From the NCBI GenBank assembly GCA_002256055.1, contig NKIE01000150.1, positions 1 to 6,975 on the forward strand: a DNA stretch of 6,975 nt. The letters run 5' to 3'. The DNA is from Pseudomonas sp. PGPPP3. GTDB taxonomy: Bacteria; Pseudomonadota; Gammaproteobacteria; Pseudomonadales; Pseudomonadaceae. Position numbers and translations under genes: made by a program. This document shows, piece by piece, positions 1 through 6,904 of this stretch. Numbering within the stretch: position 1 is the stretch's first letter; the number at the start of each line of letters is the position of its first letter. The notes under the pieces were generated by a model. It saw nothing but the letters and a program-made list of their open reading frames with translations. It ran no database searches and was not told where the DNA came from.

Positions 1-1824
1 GAACGGTGTGAGATCACAGTAGCGATTCGCTGCGAACAGCAAAGCATTGACCAGGCATGGTTGCGCTTTGAGGTTAGCGACACCGGAATTGGCCTGAGCC
101 CCGAGCAAAGCGGCAAGTTGTTTCAGCCGTTCTCCCAGGCGGACTCATCAACCTCACGTAAGTACGGTGGCACAGGGCTTGGCTTGACGATCAGCCAACG
201 CCTGGTGGAATTGATGGAAGGTGAAATCGGCTGCGACTCTGAACTAGGCGTTGGCAGCACGTTTTTTATCCGTGCCCCCTTTAAGCTGCAAAGCCAGCAG
301 CGCCAACTGCTGGTTGATGGCGATGGCCTGCTCGGCCTGTCGATCCTGGTGGTCGATGACAATGCCAGCGCCCGAGGCATTTTCCACAGCATGCTCAGCT
401 CGCTGAAGTTTGCTGTGACCGCGGTTAGTTCTGCGCGCGAGGCCATCAGTGTGCTCGCTGACGCCAGCGCAGCGGGGCAGCCCTACCGACTGGTGCTGAT
501 GGACTGGATGATGCCGGACATGGACGGGGTCGAAGCCATTCGTGCAATTCGCAGTGACAGCCGTATTGGCGACACACCTTTTTTCGTGATGGTCACGGCT
601 TACAGCCGCGATGAGCTGCTGGAGCGTCTGGCCAATATTCCGGTGGCCGGCGTGCTGATCAAACCCATCACGCCATCGTCGTTACTCGATAGCATTCTCA
701 ACACCTTCGGCCAGCAGGCGCTGGCGCGGCCACGTAAGAAAGAGTTACTGGCTGAGGTGCACGAAGCGCGTCAGGCACTGCAAGGCGCCTTTCTGCTGCT
801 GGTTGAGGACAACCAAGTGAATCAGGAAATGACTGTGGAAATTCTCGCGCGTGGCGGGATTCGCGTGGATGTTGCCTGCAACGGCGCCGAAGCACTGTCC
901 ATGGTGGCCCAAACGGCTTATGACGGTGTCTTGATGGACTGCCAGATGCCCGTGATGGACGGTTTTGAAGCAACCCGCAGAATTCGTGCACAACCCCATT
1001 TTGCCCACCTGCCGATTCTGGCCATGACCGCCAATGCCATGGCCGGCGACAAGGAAAAATGCCTGCAAGCGGGGATGAATGATCACATCGCCAAGCCGCT
1101 TGATGTCAATCAGCTATTCATCACTCTGCAGCGTTGGGTCAAGTCATCCGGCAGTCAGGGCGCACAGGCAGATCTGACGACAGAGGATGGCCATTTACCG
1201 TTGATTGCCGGCCTGCAAATGGACGCCGCCTTGCAGCGTCTGGACGGCAATAGTGCCTTGCTGCGCAAGTTACTTAAGCGTTTCTGCGAAACCCAGGCCG
1301 ACAGCCTGGAGCGTGTTCGCGCGGCACTTGCTGAGCAGGACCGTGAAGGGGCGATACGCGCGGCGCACTCGCTCAAAGGTCTGGCCGGCAATATTGGGGC
1401 TCGTGCCTTGATGCTGAATGCTGCGGAACTCGAAGCCCAGTTACGCCATGGTCGTGATGAAGAGGCTGAGTTGAATCTGCAGGGACTGGTACTGGAACTG
1501 CAAGGATTAATCACCCAAATTGAGCAAAGTCTGCAGGCCACGCCTTTGCTGGCTGAGGCCTATTCGGGCTCTATTGATATGCCTGACGAGGTGGACCTGC
1601 TAACCCTGCACAAAGGTCTTGAGCGCCTGGAATACCTGCTACGCGAGGACGATGGCAGAGCCGGCGAATGCTTAACAGAACAGCTTGCTGGACTGACAAG
1701 CCTTGGCTGGCAGTCCCAGGCTGAGGACTTGGAGCGTTTGATTGGTCGCTACCAGTTCGATCAGGCACTACAGTTAGTACAGGCGCTACGCCAGCGTATG
1801 GCTCCACCTGCTGGATTGGAGTGA
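1..1824 (+). CDS. Hybrid sensor histidine kinase, C-terminal part (HATPase end, REC-REC-HPt), 5' truncated by window edge
   Basis: Frame 1 is open from the first base, so the gene starts upstream; 607 codons are visible (numbered here from base 1). Seen: the end of a HATPase_c domain with G1 box DTGIG (D27), F box FQPF (about 41) and G2 box GGTGLGL (56-62). Receiver 1 (about 113-235) has the acidic pair in VVDDN, phospho-acceptor D168 (LMDWMMP), Thr in VTAYS and K221. Receiver 2 (about 262-385) has LVEDN, D313 (LMDCQMP), Thr in AMTAN and K365. The HPt domain (about 395-500) has phospho-accepting H456 in HSLKG. A helical tail (about 529-600) follows. The DHp His, N box and sensor region lie outside the window, so the signal is unknown. 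By family this is a BarA-like multistep phosphorelay kinase, normally at the inner membrane. All visible phosphotransfer residues are intact. The HD-GYP regulator 41 nt downstream on the same strand is the likely output partner (inference from position). Confidence 0.95.
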   Translation, partial: ERCEITVAIRCEQQSIDQAWLRFEVSDTGIGLSPEQSGKLFQPFSQADSSTSRKYGGTGLGLTISQRLVELMEGEIGCDSELGVGSTFFIRAPFKLQSQQRQLLVDGDGLLGLSILVVDDNASARGIFHSMLSSLKFAVTAVSSAREAISVLADASAAGQPYRLVLMDWMMPDMDGVEAIRAIRSDSRIGDTPFFVMVTAYSRDELLERLANIPVAGVLIKPITPSSLLDSILNTFGQQALARPRKKELLAEVHEARQALQGAFLLLVEDNQVNQEMTVEILARGGIRVDVACNGAEALSMVAQTAYDGVLMDCQMPVMDGFEATRRIRAQPHFAHLPILAMTANAMAGDKEKCLQAGMNDHIAKPLDVNQLFITLQRWVKSSGSQGAQADLTTEDGHLPLIAGLQMDAALQRLDGNSALLRKLLKRFCETQADSLERVRAALAEQDREGAIRAAHSLKGLAGNIGARALMLNAAELEAQLRHGRDEEAELNLQGLVLELQGLITQIEQSLQATPLLAEAYSGSIDMPDEVDLLTLHKGLERLEYLLREDDGRAGECLTEQLAGLTSLGWQSQAEDLERLIGRYQFDQALQLVQALRQRMAPPAGLE

Positions 1825-1854
1825 AGCCCTCCGGGCCTCGCAAGCTCAATCAAT

Positions 1855-1860
1855 GAGGAG
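1855..1860 (+). promoter_or_regulatory. Shine-Dalgarno deciding the GTG start of the HD-GYP regulator
   Basis: GAGGAG lies 5 nt upstream of GTG at 1866. No ATG sits at the start of this frame and the receiver begins within ten residues of this GTG, so the site supports GTG as the true start. The 41-nt gap after the kinase stop holds no T-run, which fits cotranscription with the kinase. Confidence 0.7.
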
Positions 1861-1865
1861 TAACA

Positions 1866-2945
1866 GTGAGCACTGATAGCTCCCCAAGCACAATCCTGCT
1901 GGTCGATGACATGGACGACAACATCGCCATCCTCAATGCCGTGCTATCGCCTTTTTACCGTATCCGAATAGCCTTGAGCGGCGAGAAAGCACTGAGTATC
2001 GCCGCTTCGGCCAACCCGCCGGATCTGATTCTGTTAGATGTGATGATGCCGGGTTTGAACGGCTACCAAGTCTGCGAACAGCTTAAAGACAATGCCGACA
2101 CCCGCTCTATACCGGTGATTTTTGTCACTGCCATGACTGAAGTAGAGGACGAGCGTCATGGCCTAGAGTTGGGCGCTGTGGACTACATCACCAAACCTGT
2201 CAGCCCGGCTATTGTGCTGGCTCGGGTACGTACCCATCTGGCGCTCTACGATCAAAATCGCGAGCTGGCCCGTCAGGTCAATGAGCGCACGGCCGAGCTG
2301 TTCAACACCCGTCAGCAGATCATTCGGCGCCTGGGGCGCGCTGCCGAGTTTCGTGACAATGAAACCGGCAACCACATCATCCGCATGAGCCATTTCTGTC
2401 GACTGATCGGTTTGGCTGCAGGACTCGGCGAAAAAACGGTGGAAGTTCTCTACAACGCATCGCCCATGCATGATGTCGGCAAGATCGGTATTCCCGATCA
2501 TATTCTGCTCAAGCAAGGTCCGTTGACTGCTGACGAGTGGGAAGTTATGAAGTGCCACCCACAAATGGGCGCCGACATAATCGGCCAGCACACCGATGAG
2601 TTGTTACAGAGCGCCTGGGCGATCGCTCTTTGCCATCATGAAAAATGGGACGGCAGCGGCTACCCCAATGGGCTTAAGGGTGACGCCATTCCGTTGTTGG
2701 CTCGTATAGCGGCAATGGCCGACGTGTTCGATGCGCTAACCACTGAGCGTCCTTACAAACACGCCTGGACAGTAGAGGCCGCCGTCAGCCATATCGAAGC
2801 TCAGGCCGGCAGCCATTTTGACCCTGCGTTGATCGACCCATTCAAAAGCGCCTTGCCAGAGATGCTCCGCATCCGCGAACAGTTCGCCGACAGGCATGGG
2901 GCATTGGATGATATCGATGGCATTGCACTACCTGCCAATGCCTGA
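1866..2945 (+). CDS. Two-component response regulator, REC plus HD-GYP c-di-GMP phosphodiesterase
   Basis: A 359-residue protein starting at GTG. Residues 8-125 form a receiver with acidic pair D14-D15, phospho-acceptor D58 (LLDVMMPG), T88 and K110. A polar helical linker (about 125-150, NRELARQVNERTAEL) leads to an HD-GYP domain (about 150-345). The HD-GYP signature is complete: E166 and H170 in NETGNH, H202-D203 with K206 in HDVGKIGIP, H231 in KCHPQMG, H257-H258 in CHHEKWDGSGYP, and D286 in ADVFDAL. In the family these residues hold a two- or three-iron centre that hydrolyses cyclic di-GMP to pGpG or GMP; presence of E166 would favour a three-metal site (inference). The protein is probably cytosolic, since no signal peptide or membrane segment is seen. 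Layout matches RpfG-type regulators. It is probably phosphorylated at D58 by the upstream kinase's HPt domain, changing phosphodiesterase activity. Nothing indicates a DNA-binding domain. Its stop codon is 3 bp from that of the convergent gene. Confidence 0.95.
   Translation: MSTDSSPSTILLVDDMDDNIAILNAVLSPFYRIRIALSGEKALSIAASANPPDLILLDVMMPGLNGYQVCEQLKDNADTRSIPVIFVTAMTEVEDERHGLELGAVDYITKPVSPAIVLARVRTHLALYDQNRELARQVNERTAELFNTRQQIIRRLGRAAEFRDNETGNHIIRMSHFCRLIGLAAGLGEKTVEVLYNASPMHDVGKIGIPDHILLKQGPLTADEWEVMKCHPQMGADIIGQHTDELLQSAWAIALCHHEKWDGSGYPNGLKGDAIPLLARIAAMADVFDALTTERPYKHAWTVEAAVSHIEAQAGSHFDPALIDPFKSALPEMLRIREQFADRHGALDDIDGIALPANA
2919..2942 (+). repeat. Perfect 7-bp inverted repeat at the 3' end of the HD-GYP gene
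   Basis: GGCATTG at 2919-2925 and CAATGCC at 2936-2942 are exact reverse complements with a 10-nt loop, ending at the base before the TGA stop. With one bulged base the stem could gain two more pairs. No T-run follows directly on either strand, so it is not a standard intrinsic terminator. It might stabilise the mRNA end or assist termination, or be chance within coding sequence. Confidence 0.3.
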
Positions 2946-2961
2946 GAGCTAACAGCTTTTC
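2944..2961. terminator. Weak candidate terminator at the convergent junction
   Basis: AGCT at 2947-2950 and AGCT at 2954-2957 can pair around the 3-nt loop AAC. The stem extends outward through G-U and A-U pairs into TTTT at 2957-2960. The stem is short and mostly weak, and the T-run is partly consumed by pairing, so function is doubtful. It is listed because it lies across both stop codons and is the only terminator-like structure found near them. Confidence 0.2.
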
Positions 2962-5900
2962 AAGTACTCGCTTAATGGTCGAGGCCGTTCGACGCCATAG
3001 CCCTGTACATAATCAACCCCCAAGGCAGCCAACTGCTCGCGGATGCTCTGCGTTTCGACGTATTCGGCAATGGTCTTGCGGCCAAGCACATGGGCGATTT
3101 CATTGATCGACTTGACCATGGCCAGGTCGCTGGGTGAACGCTCGATTTCCTTGACGAAACTACCGTCGATCTTGACGAAGTCCACCGGCAACCGCTTGAG
3201 GTACTCATAGGAGGAAAATCCAGTACCGAAGTCGTCGATGGAAAAGGTGCAGCCGAGCTTTTGCAGCTGGCGAACAAAATCTGCAGTTTTAGTCAGGTTG
3301 GCTACTGCGGCGGTTTCGGTCAGCTCGAAGCAGATACGTTCGGGGGGCACCGGATACTGCTCAAACAGGTTTTCGATAAAGCCCTGCAACTTGTCGTCAT
3401 TGAGGCTGCTGCCGGACAGATTGATGGAGACACCACTGGTTCTTTGCCAAACCTGTGGGTACTCGGCCAGCTCGCTGAATGTGCGCTTGAGCACCCAACG
3501 ATCTACCTTGGTCATCCGGTGATAGCGTTCGGCGGCGGTGATGAAATCCAACAGGTTAATGTCGTTTTCCATGACCAGCAGCAGTTCGTAATGAGGCAGC
3601 TGTTGATGATTGCTGTTGGCCGGGGCGATTTGTTGCATACGCATGCTCAACTCGCCACGTTCAATGATGCCGTCCACCCGTGAGGCAATAGCCATAAGGC
3701 TGTTTTGCGCGCCATCTACGGTCTCATCATAAATATGCACACGGTTGCGGCCTGAGTCCTTAGCAGCATTACAGGCAGTCTGCAGGTCGCAAAAAATATT
3801 GGTCACATCGCGGCGTTCACTGCTCAGCACCAGGCCCAGGCTCATGGTCAGGCTGCGATCCTGGCCCTGCCAATGAAAGGTTTGAGACTCCACCGCTTGG
3901 CGAAGTTTATCCGCAACTCTATAGGCCTGGTCACCCGCGGTTTTCGGCAAGGCCACGGCAAAGTCGGCACCGCCAATCCGCGCAAGAGTTGACTCAGCAG
4001 GTAACTGAGCGCGAAGCAGTGCTGCTAACTGCTTGAGGTATGTATCGCCTGCCAAGGGGCCGCAGCTTGAATTGAGTAGGCTGAACTGGTCGATATGGCC
4101 GTAAATAAAGGCGTAGCTATCGTACTGGTTAATTGTCTGCGCTACGCATGCTTCAAAACTACGGCGGTTGTAGACGCCTGTAAGTTCGTCATGGCTACGG
4201 GCATGGGCGATGTCGCGATAGAGCTGGCCAACAACGCTTTGCAGGTGATCCCTCACCACGTTGGGTGGTGTCGTTGTGGAAGTACCAATCCAGCCGCTGG
4301 CCAAGCGCTGCATGAGCTCAAGGCTGTTGAAACTGCCAGCTTCGTGACCCTGGCGATCGGCGAGGACAAAATGGTCATTGGCCGGGTTGGCCCAGATCAA
4401 TTGCAGGGCTTGCCCACTCTCCGTGCTAAGCCAGTCGCCGGTACTCAACTGTTGCAGGCGTTCATGCCAGCGTTGCTGCTCAGGGGCGAGTGAAGCCACC
4501 GTGTCAGGCTCGGTGGAAAACGGAGTGGCGATCAGTTCGATGGGTTCTAACCCTTGCAGTTGCAACTGCAGGTGCTGCAGCACCGGAATGTGTTGGTACT
4601 GGCCCGGTAACAAACTTTCGACCTGACGGCGCAACAACTCCAGCACCTGATCGACTTCGTAGGCGCGCTCCACTGCCAGGGCGGTATCGCCATTGACGTG
4701 AGGTGTCGTTTGTAACCAGCCGCTCAGCTGACGGATCACTGCCAGCTGATCCAGCCAATCCTGACCCTGTTCACCTTGGCGCAACAGCGCGTGCACCATC
4801 AATTCCTGCCAGCCTGCGTCGAGCCACTCGATCAGTACTTTCGGTATTTGCGAGCCGAGCACCTCGGATAATGTGCACTTCACCTGACGGCGAGCCTGCT
4901 GCAACTTGTCGCGGCCCCGGTGGTATTGCAGCACGCGCTCGGCATTATTGTTGTAGGCCCGTTGCTGGGCGGCCAGCAGTTGTTCCAGCTGCTCGTCGTA
5001 ACGGCTGAAGACCCGGCTATCGCCCTGGTACTCGCTGACAATCTGGTCGATCAATTGCTCCATCCGCCGATCCAGTACCAAGTTGGCTGGCTCGGCGAAA
5101 TCGCAAAGGCGCATCATTTTGTCCAGGCTGGCGCGTACCGGGTGTAGCGGGTCGGCAAACGCAGCTGGGTCTAGCATGACGGCCTGAGCCACCGGCGCCA
5201 TCAGGCGACGCAACGCCGGCTTAACCCCTGGAGCGATAACCTCCTCATGCTCAATGTGCTGAAAGAGTTCGGCCACCAATTGGGCGTCCTGGCACTGCTG
5301 CGGTGATGGCTGCAGGCCAGCAGCTTGCATGGCGCCGAGGAAGCTCTCGGCGGTCCAGCCGTGCTCAGGACAGGGGAGCGCCTGCAAGTGAGGCAACGCC
5401 TGTTGCAACTGCGTCAGGGTCACAGCCTGAGCAGCACTGTTTGCGACTCGGGCCTCGCCACGCAGCGGAGTCAACTGTTTGATCGCCTGGTAACTGTTGT
5501 TCAGTGCCGTGCTGGCATGCACGTGTGGGGGGGCGGTATTGGTAACGCTCAATGCCGCACGACGAGGCAAAATCGCAAAACGGGCAAATACGCCATCCAG
5601 CTGTTCCAGATAGCCCTTCAAGTCCCGACCTAAGACATCAACGCAGCAGTGGTAGAACACCTCGCGAATAGCACCCGGCTGTTCATGCAGGCGCAGTTCG
5701 GCTTGCACGTTGTGCAAGAGAAACTCCAGCGACAGCGGGTTGTCGCTGTCTTTCTTCAGCCCGCTATCGATCTGTTCCAGGCAGTTACATACGCGCCACT
5801 CCAGGTTGCCAAGTGGTACACGCAAAGCGCGGGCGATGCGACGAATGTCGAGCATCGCCTCGACCTCGATGTCGTCTACCAGGTTCCATTCACTCAGATC

Positions 5901-6218
5901 ACTTGGCGGCGTAGTCAGCGGCACGCTATGGCACAACCGCTGGCAAATACTGGTGGCTGCATTCAACTGCACGACGTTACGCAGACGCTTACACACGCGT
6001 AAGAAGTCTATGTAGGTTTGCTCTTCCTTATTGCTACCGGCATGGATGCGCTGTTGTTGCAGGCGCTCCATCAACTCATCCAGCAGCCGTTGCAGCGGCA
6101 ACGGTAACTGGCGGTTAATCACCTGGCACAAGGCATCGATCACGGTCTGGTGCTGCGGCATGTGCATTCCAAAGCCCTTGGCGCGACTGACTTCGCTTTG
6201 ACTATAGCCAAGTGTCAC
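2949..6218 (-). CDS. DUF1631-GGDEF-EAL protein, probable c-di-GMP phosphodiesterase with degenerate cyclase domain
   Basis: Up to 1089 residues, numbered from GTG at 6218. Residues about 20-650 resemble DUF1631: PALRRLM followed by an HPVR motif (H359), WLDAGW (465-470), and a terminal block with GDWL (W596) and ASGW. The function of DUF1631 is not established. A GGDEF domain (about 675-830) has LTGVYN at 679-684 but is degenerate: the signature reads GGADF (749-753), the first metal Asp is replaced by H708, and the RxxD inhibitory site reads PAES. An EAL domain (about 865-1085) keeps E878 (as ELL), N933, E965, D995-D996, K1016, E1052, E1055 and Q1072, so c-di-GMP hydrolysis is plausible. The Arg usually two residues after the EAL motif is V882. 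No membrane segment or signal peptide is evident. GTG lacks a good ribosome site; ATG at 6167 (residue 18) has AAGGG 7 nt upstream and may be the true start. It converges on the HD-GYP gene; a flavin reductase gene lies 59 nt upstream. Confidence 0.9.
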   Translation of the reverse strand: MTLGYSQSEVSRAKGFGMHMPQHQTVIDALCQVINRQLPLPLQRLLDELMERLQQQRIHAGSNKEEQTYIDFLRVCKRLRNVVQLNAATSICQRLCHSVPLTTPPSDLSEWNLVDDIEVEAMLDIRRIARALRVPLGNLEWRVCNCLEQIDSGLKKDSDNPLSLEFLLHNVQAELRLHEQPGAIREVFYHCCVDVLGRDLKGYLEQLDGVFARFAILPRRAALSVTNTAPPHVHASTALNNSYQAIKQLTPLRGEARVANSAAQAVTLTQLQQALPHLQALPCPEHGWTAESFLGAMQAAGLQPSPQQCQDAQLVAELFQHIEHEEVIAPGVKPALRRLMAPVAQAVMLDPAAFADPLHPVRASLDKMMRLCDFAEPANLVLDRRMEQLIDQIVSEYQGDSRVFSRYDEQLEQLLAAQQRAYNNNAERVLQYHRGRDKLQQARRQVKCTLSEVLGSQIPKVLIEWLDAGWQELMVHALLRQGEQGQDWLDQLAVIRQLSGWLQTTPHVNGDTALAVERAYEVDQVLELLRRQVESLLPGQYQHIPVLQHLQLQLQGLEPIELIATPFSTEPDTVASLAPEQQRWHERLQQLSTGDWLSTESGQALQLIWANPANDHFVLADRQGHEAGSFNSLELMQRLASGWIGTSTTTPPNVVRDHLQSVVGQLYRDIAHARSHDELTGVYNRRSFEACVAQTINQYDSYAFIYGHIDQFSLLNSSCGPLAGDTYLKQLAALLRAQLPAESTLARIGGADFAVALPKTAGDQAYRVADKLRQAVESQTFHWQGQDRSLTMSLGLVLSSERRDVTNIFCDLQTACNAAKDSGRNRVHIYDETVDGAQNSLMAIASRVDGIIERGELSMRMQQIAPANSNHQQLPHYELLLVMENDINLLDFITAAERYHRMTKVDRWVLKRTFSELAEYPQVWQRTSGVSINLSGSSLNDDKLQGFIENLFEQYPVPPERICFELTETAAVANLTKTADFVRQLQKLGCTFSIDDFGTGFSSYEYLKRLPVDFVKIDGSFVKEIERSPSDLAMVKSINEIAHVLGRKTIAEYVETQSIREQLAALGVDYVQGYGVERPRPLSEYLKSC
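6175..6179 (-). promoter_or_regulatory. Candidate Shine-Dalgarno for an internal ATG start of the DUF1631-GGDEF-EAL gene
   Basis: On the minus strand AAGGG is followed by 7 nt and then ATG at 6167-6165 (residue 18 of the longer reading). The GTG at 6218 has no purine-rich site at normal spacing. A second ATG lies at 6161. This favours a protein of 1072 residues, but sequence alone does not settle it. Confidence 0.4.
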
Positions 6219-6277
6219 GTTCGTGAACCGGGCAAACGTTTAATAGTGTGTTGCCTTATGTACTGAGGTTCAGACCA

Positions 6278-6904
6278 TCAAACACTGTCTGGTCGCGGCA
6301 TTCTGAACAGTCCCTCAGGGCCCAGCTGAAAGTAGTCCGCAGGCCCACCGCCACGCAGGATTGGTTGCGCCGCAGCAGTGTCGTAGATGCCGTCCTTGAG
6401 CAAGTGTTTGGCAATGTGCACGGCTACCACCTCACCCAGAATCAGCCAAGTTGGGACCAAACTACGGTCGTGGCGCTGCAACTGGATGATCTGAGTCAGC
6501 CGGCATTCGAACGACACCGGGCTTTCCTGCACGCGCGGCACGTCGATCAGTCGCGAGGCCACAGGGGTTAGCTGGCTCAGAGCAAACTCATCGACCCCAG
6601 GAGCCACGGCCGCGCAACTCTGGTTCATCGCCGCGGCCAGCGGGCGGGTGGCCAGGTTCCAGGCGAATTCGCCGGTCTGCTCAATGTTATTGAGGCTGTC
6701 CTTGCGTCCGACACTGGCAAAGCCAATGATCGGCGGCAGGTAATTGAATGCGTTGAAAAAACTGTAGGGCGCCAGGTTCAGTCGCCCTTGGTCATCTTGC
6801 GAAGAAATCCAGCCAATCGGCCGTGGGCCGACGATGGCATTGAACGGATCATGGGGCAGGCCGTGGCCTTGTGCGGGTTCGTAGTAATAGATGTCATCGG
6901 TCAT
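6278..6904 (-). CDS. Flavin reductase family protein (FMN-binding, flavoredoxin-like)
   Basis: A 208-residue protein starting at ATG 6904 with GAGG 8 nt upstream (complement of 6913-6916). Features of the flavin reductase-like split-barrel family: PFNAIVGPRPIGWISS near residues 21-36 (the flavin phosphate region), NLAPYSFFNAF, a PPIIGFAS strand, KDSLNNI and GEFAWNL, then a SPVSFEC strand and LILGEVVAVHI near the C-terminus. Length fits the family. Members bind FMN and either reduce free flavin with NAD(P)H or carry out other FMN-linked redox steps; the actual substrate cannot be read from the sequence. It is probably a cytosolic dimer, as in the family. No cofactor-binding cysteine cluster, signal peptide or membrane segment is seen. 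It lies upstream of the DUF1631-GGDEF-EAL gene on the same strand with a 59-nt gap lacking an obvious terminator, so readthrough is possible, though no functional link is evident. Confidence 0.9.
   Translation of the reverse strand: MTDDIYYYEPAQGHGLPHDPFNAIVGPRPIGWISSQDDQGRLNLAPYSFFNAFNYLPPIIGFASVGRKDSLNNIEQTGEFAWNLATRPLAAAMNQSCAAVAPGVDEFALSQLTPVASRLIDVPRVQESPVSFECRLTQIIQLQRHDRSLVPTWLILGEVVAVHIAKHLLKDGIYDTAAAQPILRGGGPADYFQLGPEGLFRMPRPDSV

Noticed and set aside
745..1086. Minus-strand open frames (about 113 and 97 residues) opposite the second receiver
   Set aside because: They are antisense to conserved receiver sequence and their translations show no domain or plausible membrane or secretion signal.
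1826..1838. GCCC-TCC-GGGC hairpin in the kinase to HD-GYP gap as a terminator
   Set aside because: The stem is only 4 bp and no T-run follows, and the downstream gene has its own ribosome site with operon-like spacing.
2163..2591. 142-residue minus-strand open frame inside the HD-GYP gene
   Set aside because: It lies wholly antisense to a gene with complete receiver and HD-GYP motifs, has no recognisable domain, and is expected by chance from codon bias.
4095..5147. Several plus-strand open frames opposite the DUF1631-GGDEF-EAL gene
   Set aside because: They overlap one another and a long, well-supported gene, and their translations look like shadow reading of the opposite strand.
6224..6272. 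Nested inverted repeats (TGAACC/GGTTCA and GGCAA/TTGCC) between the two minus-strand genes
   Set aside because: The arms are 5-6 bp with uneven spacing and no T-run; this is readily explained by chance.
6248..6571. 107-residue plus-strand open frame opposite the flavin reductase gene
   Set aside because: It is antisense to a conserved FMN-binding protein and has no recognisable motif.
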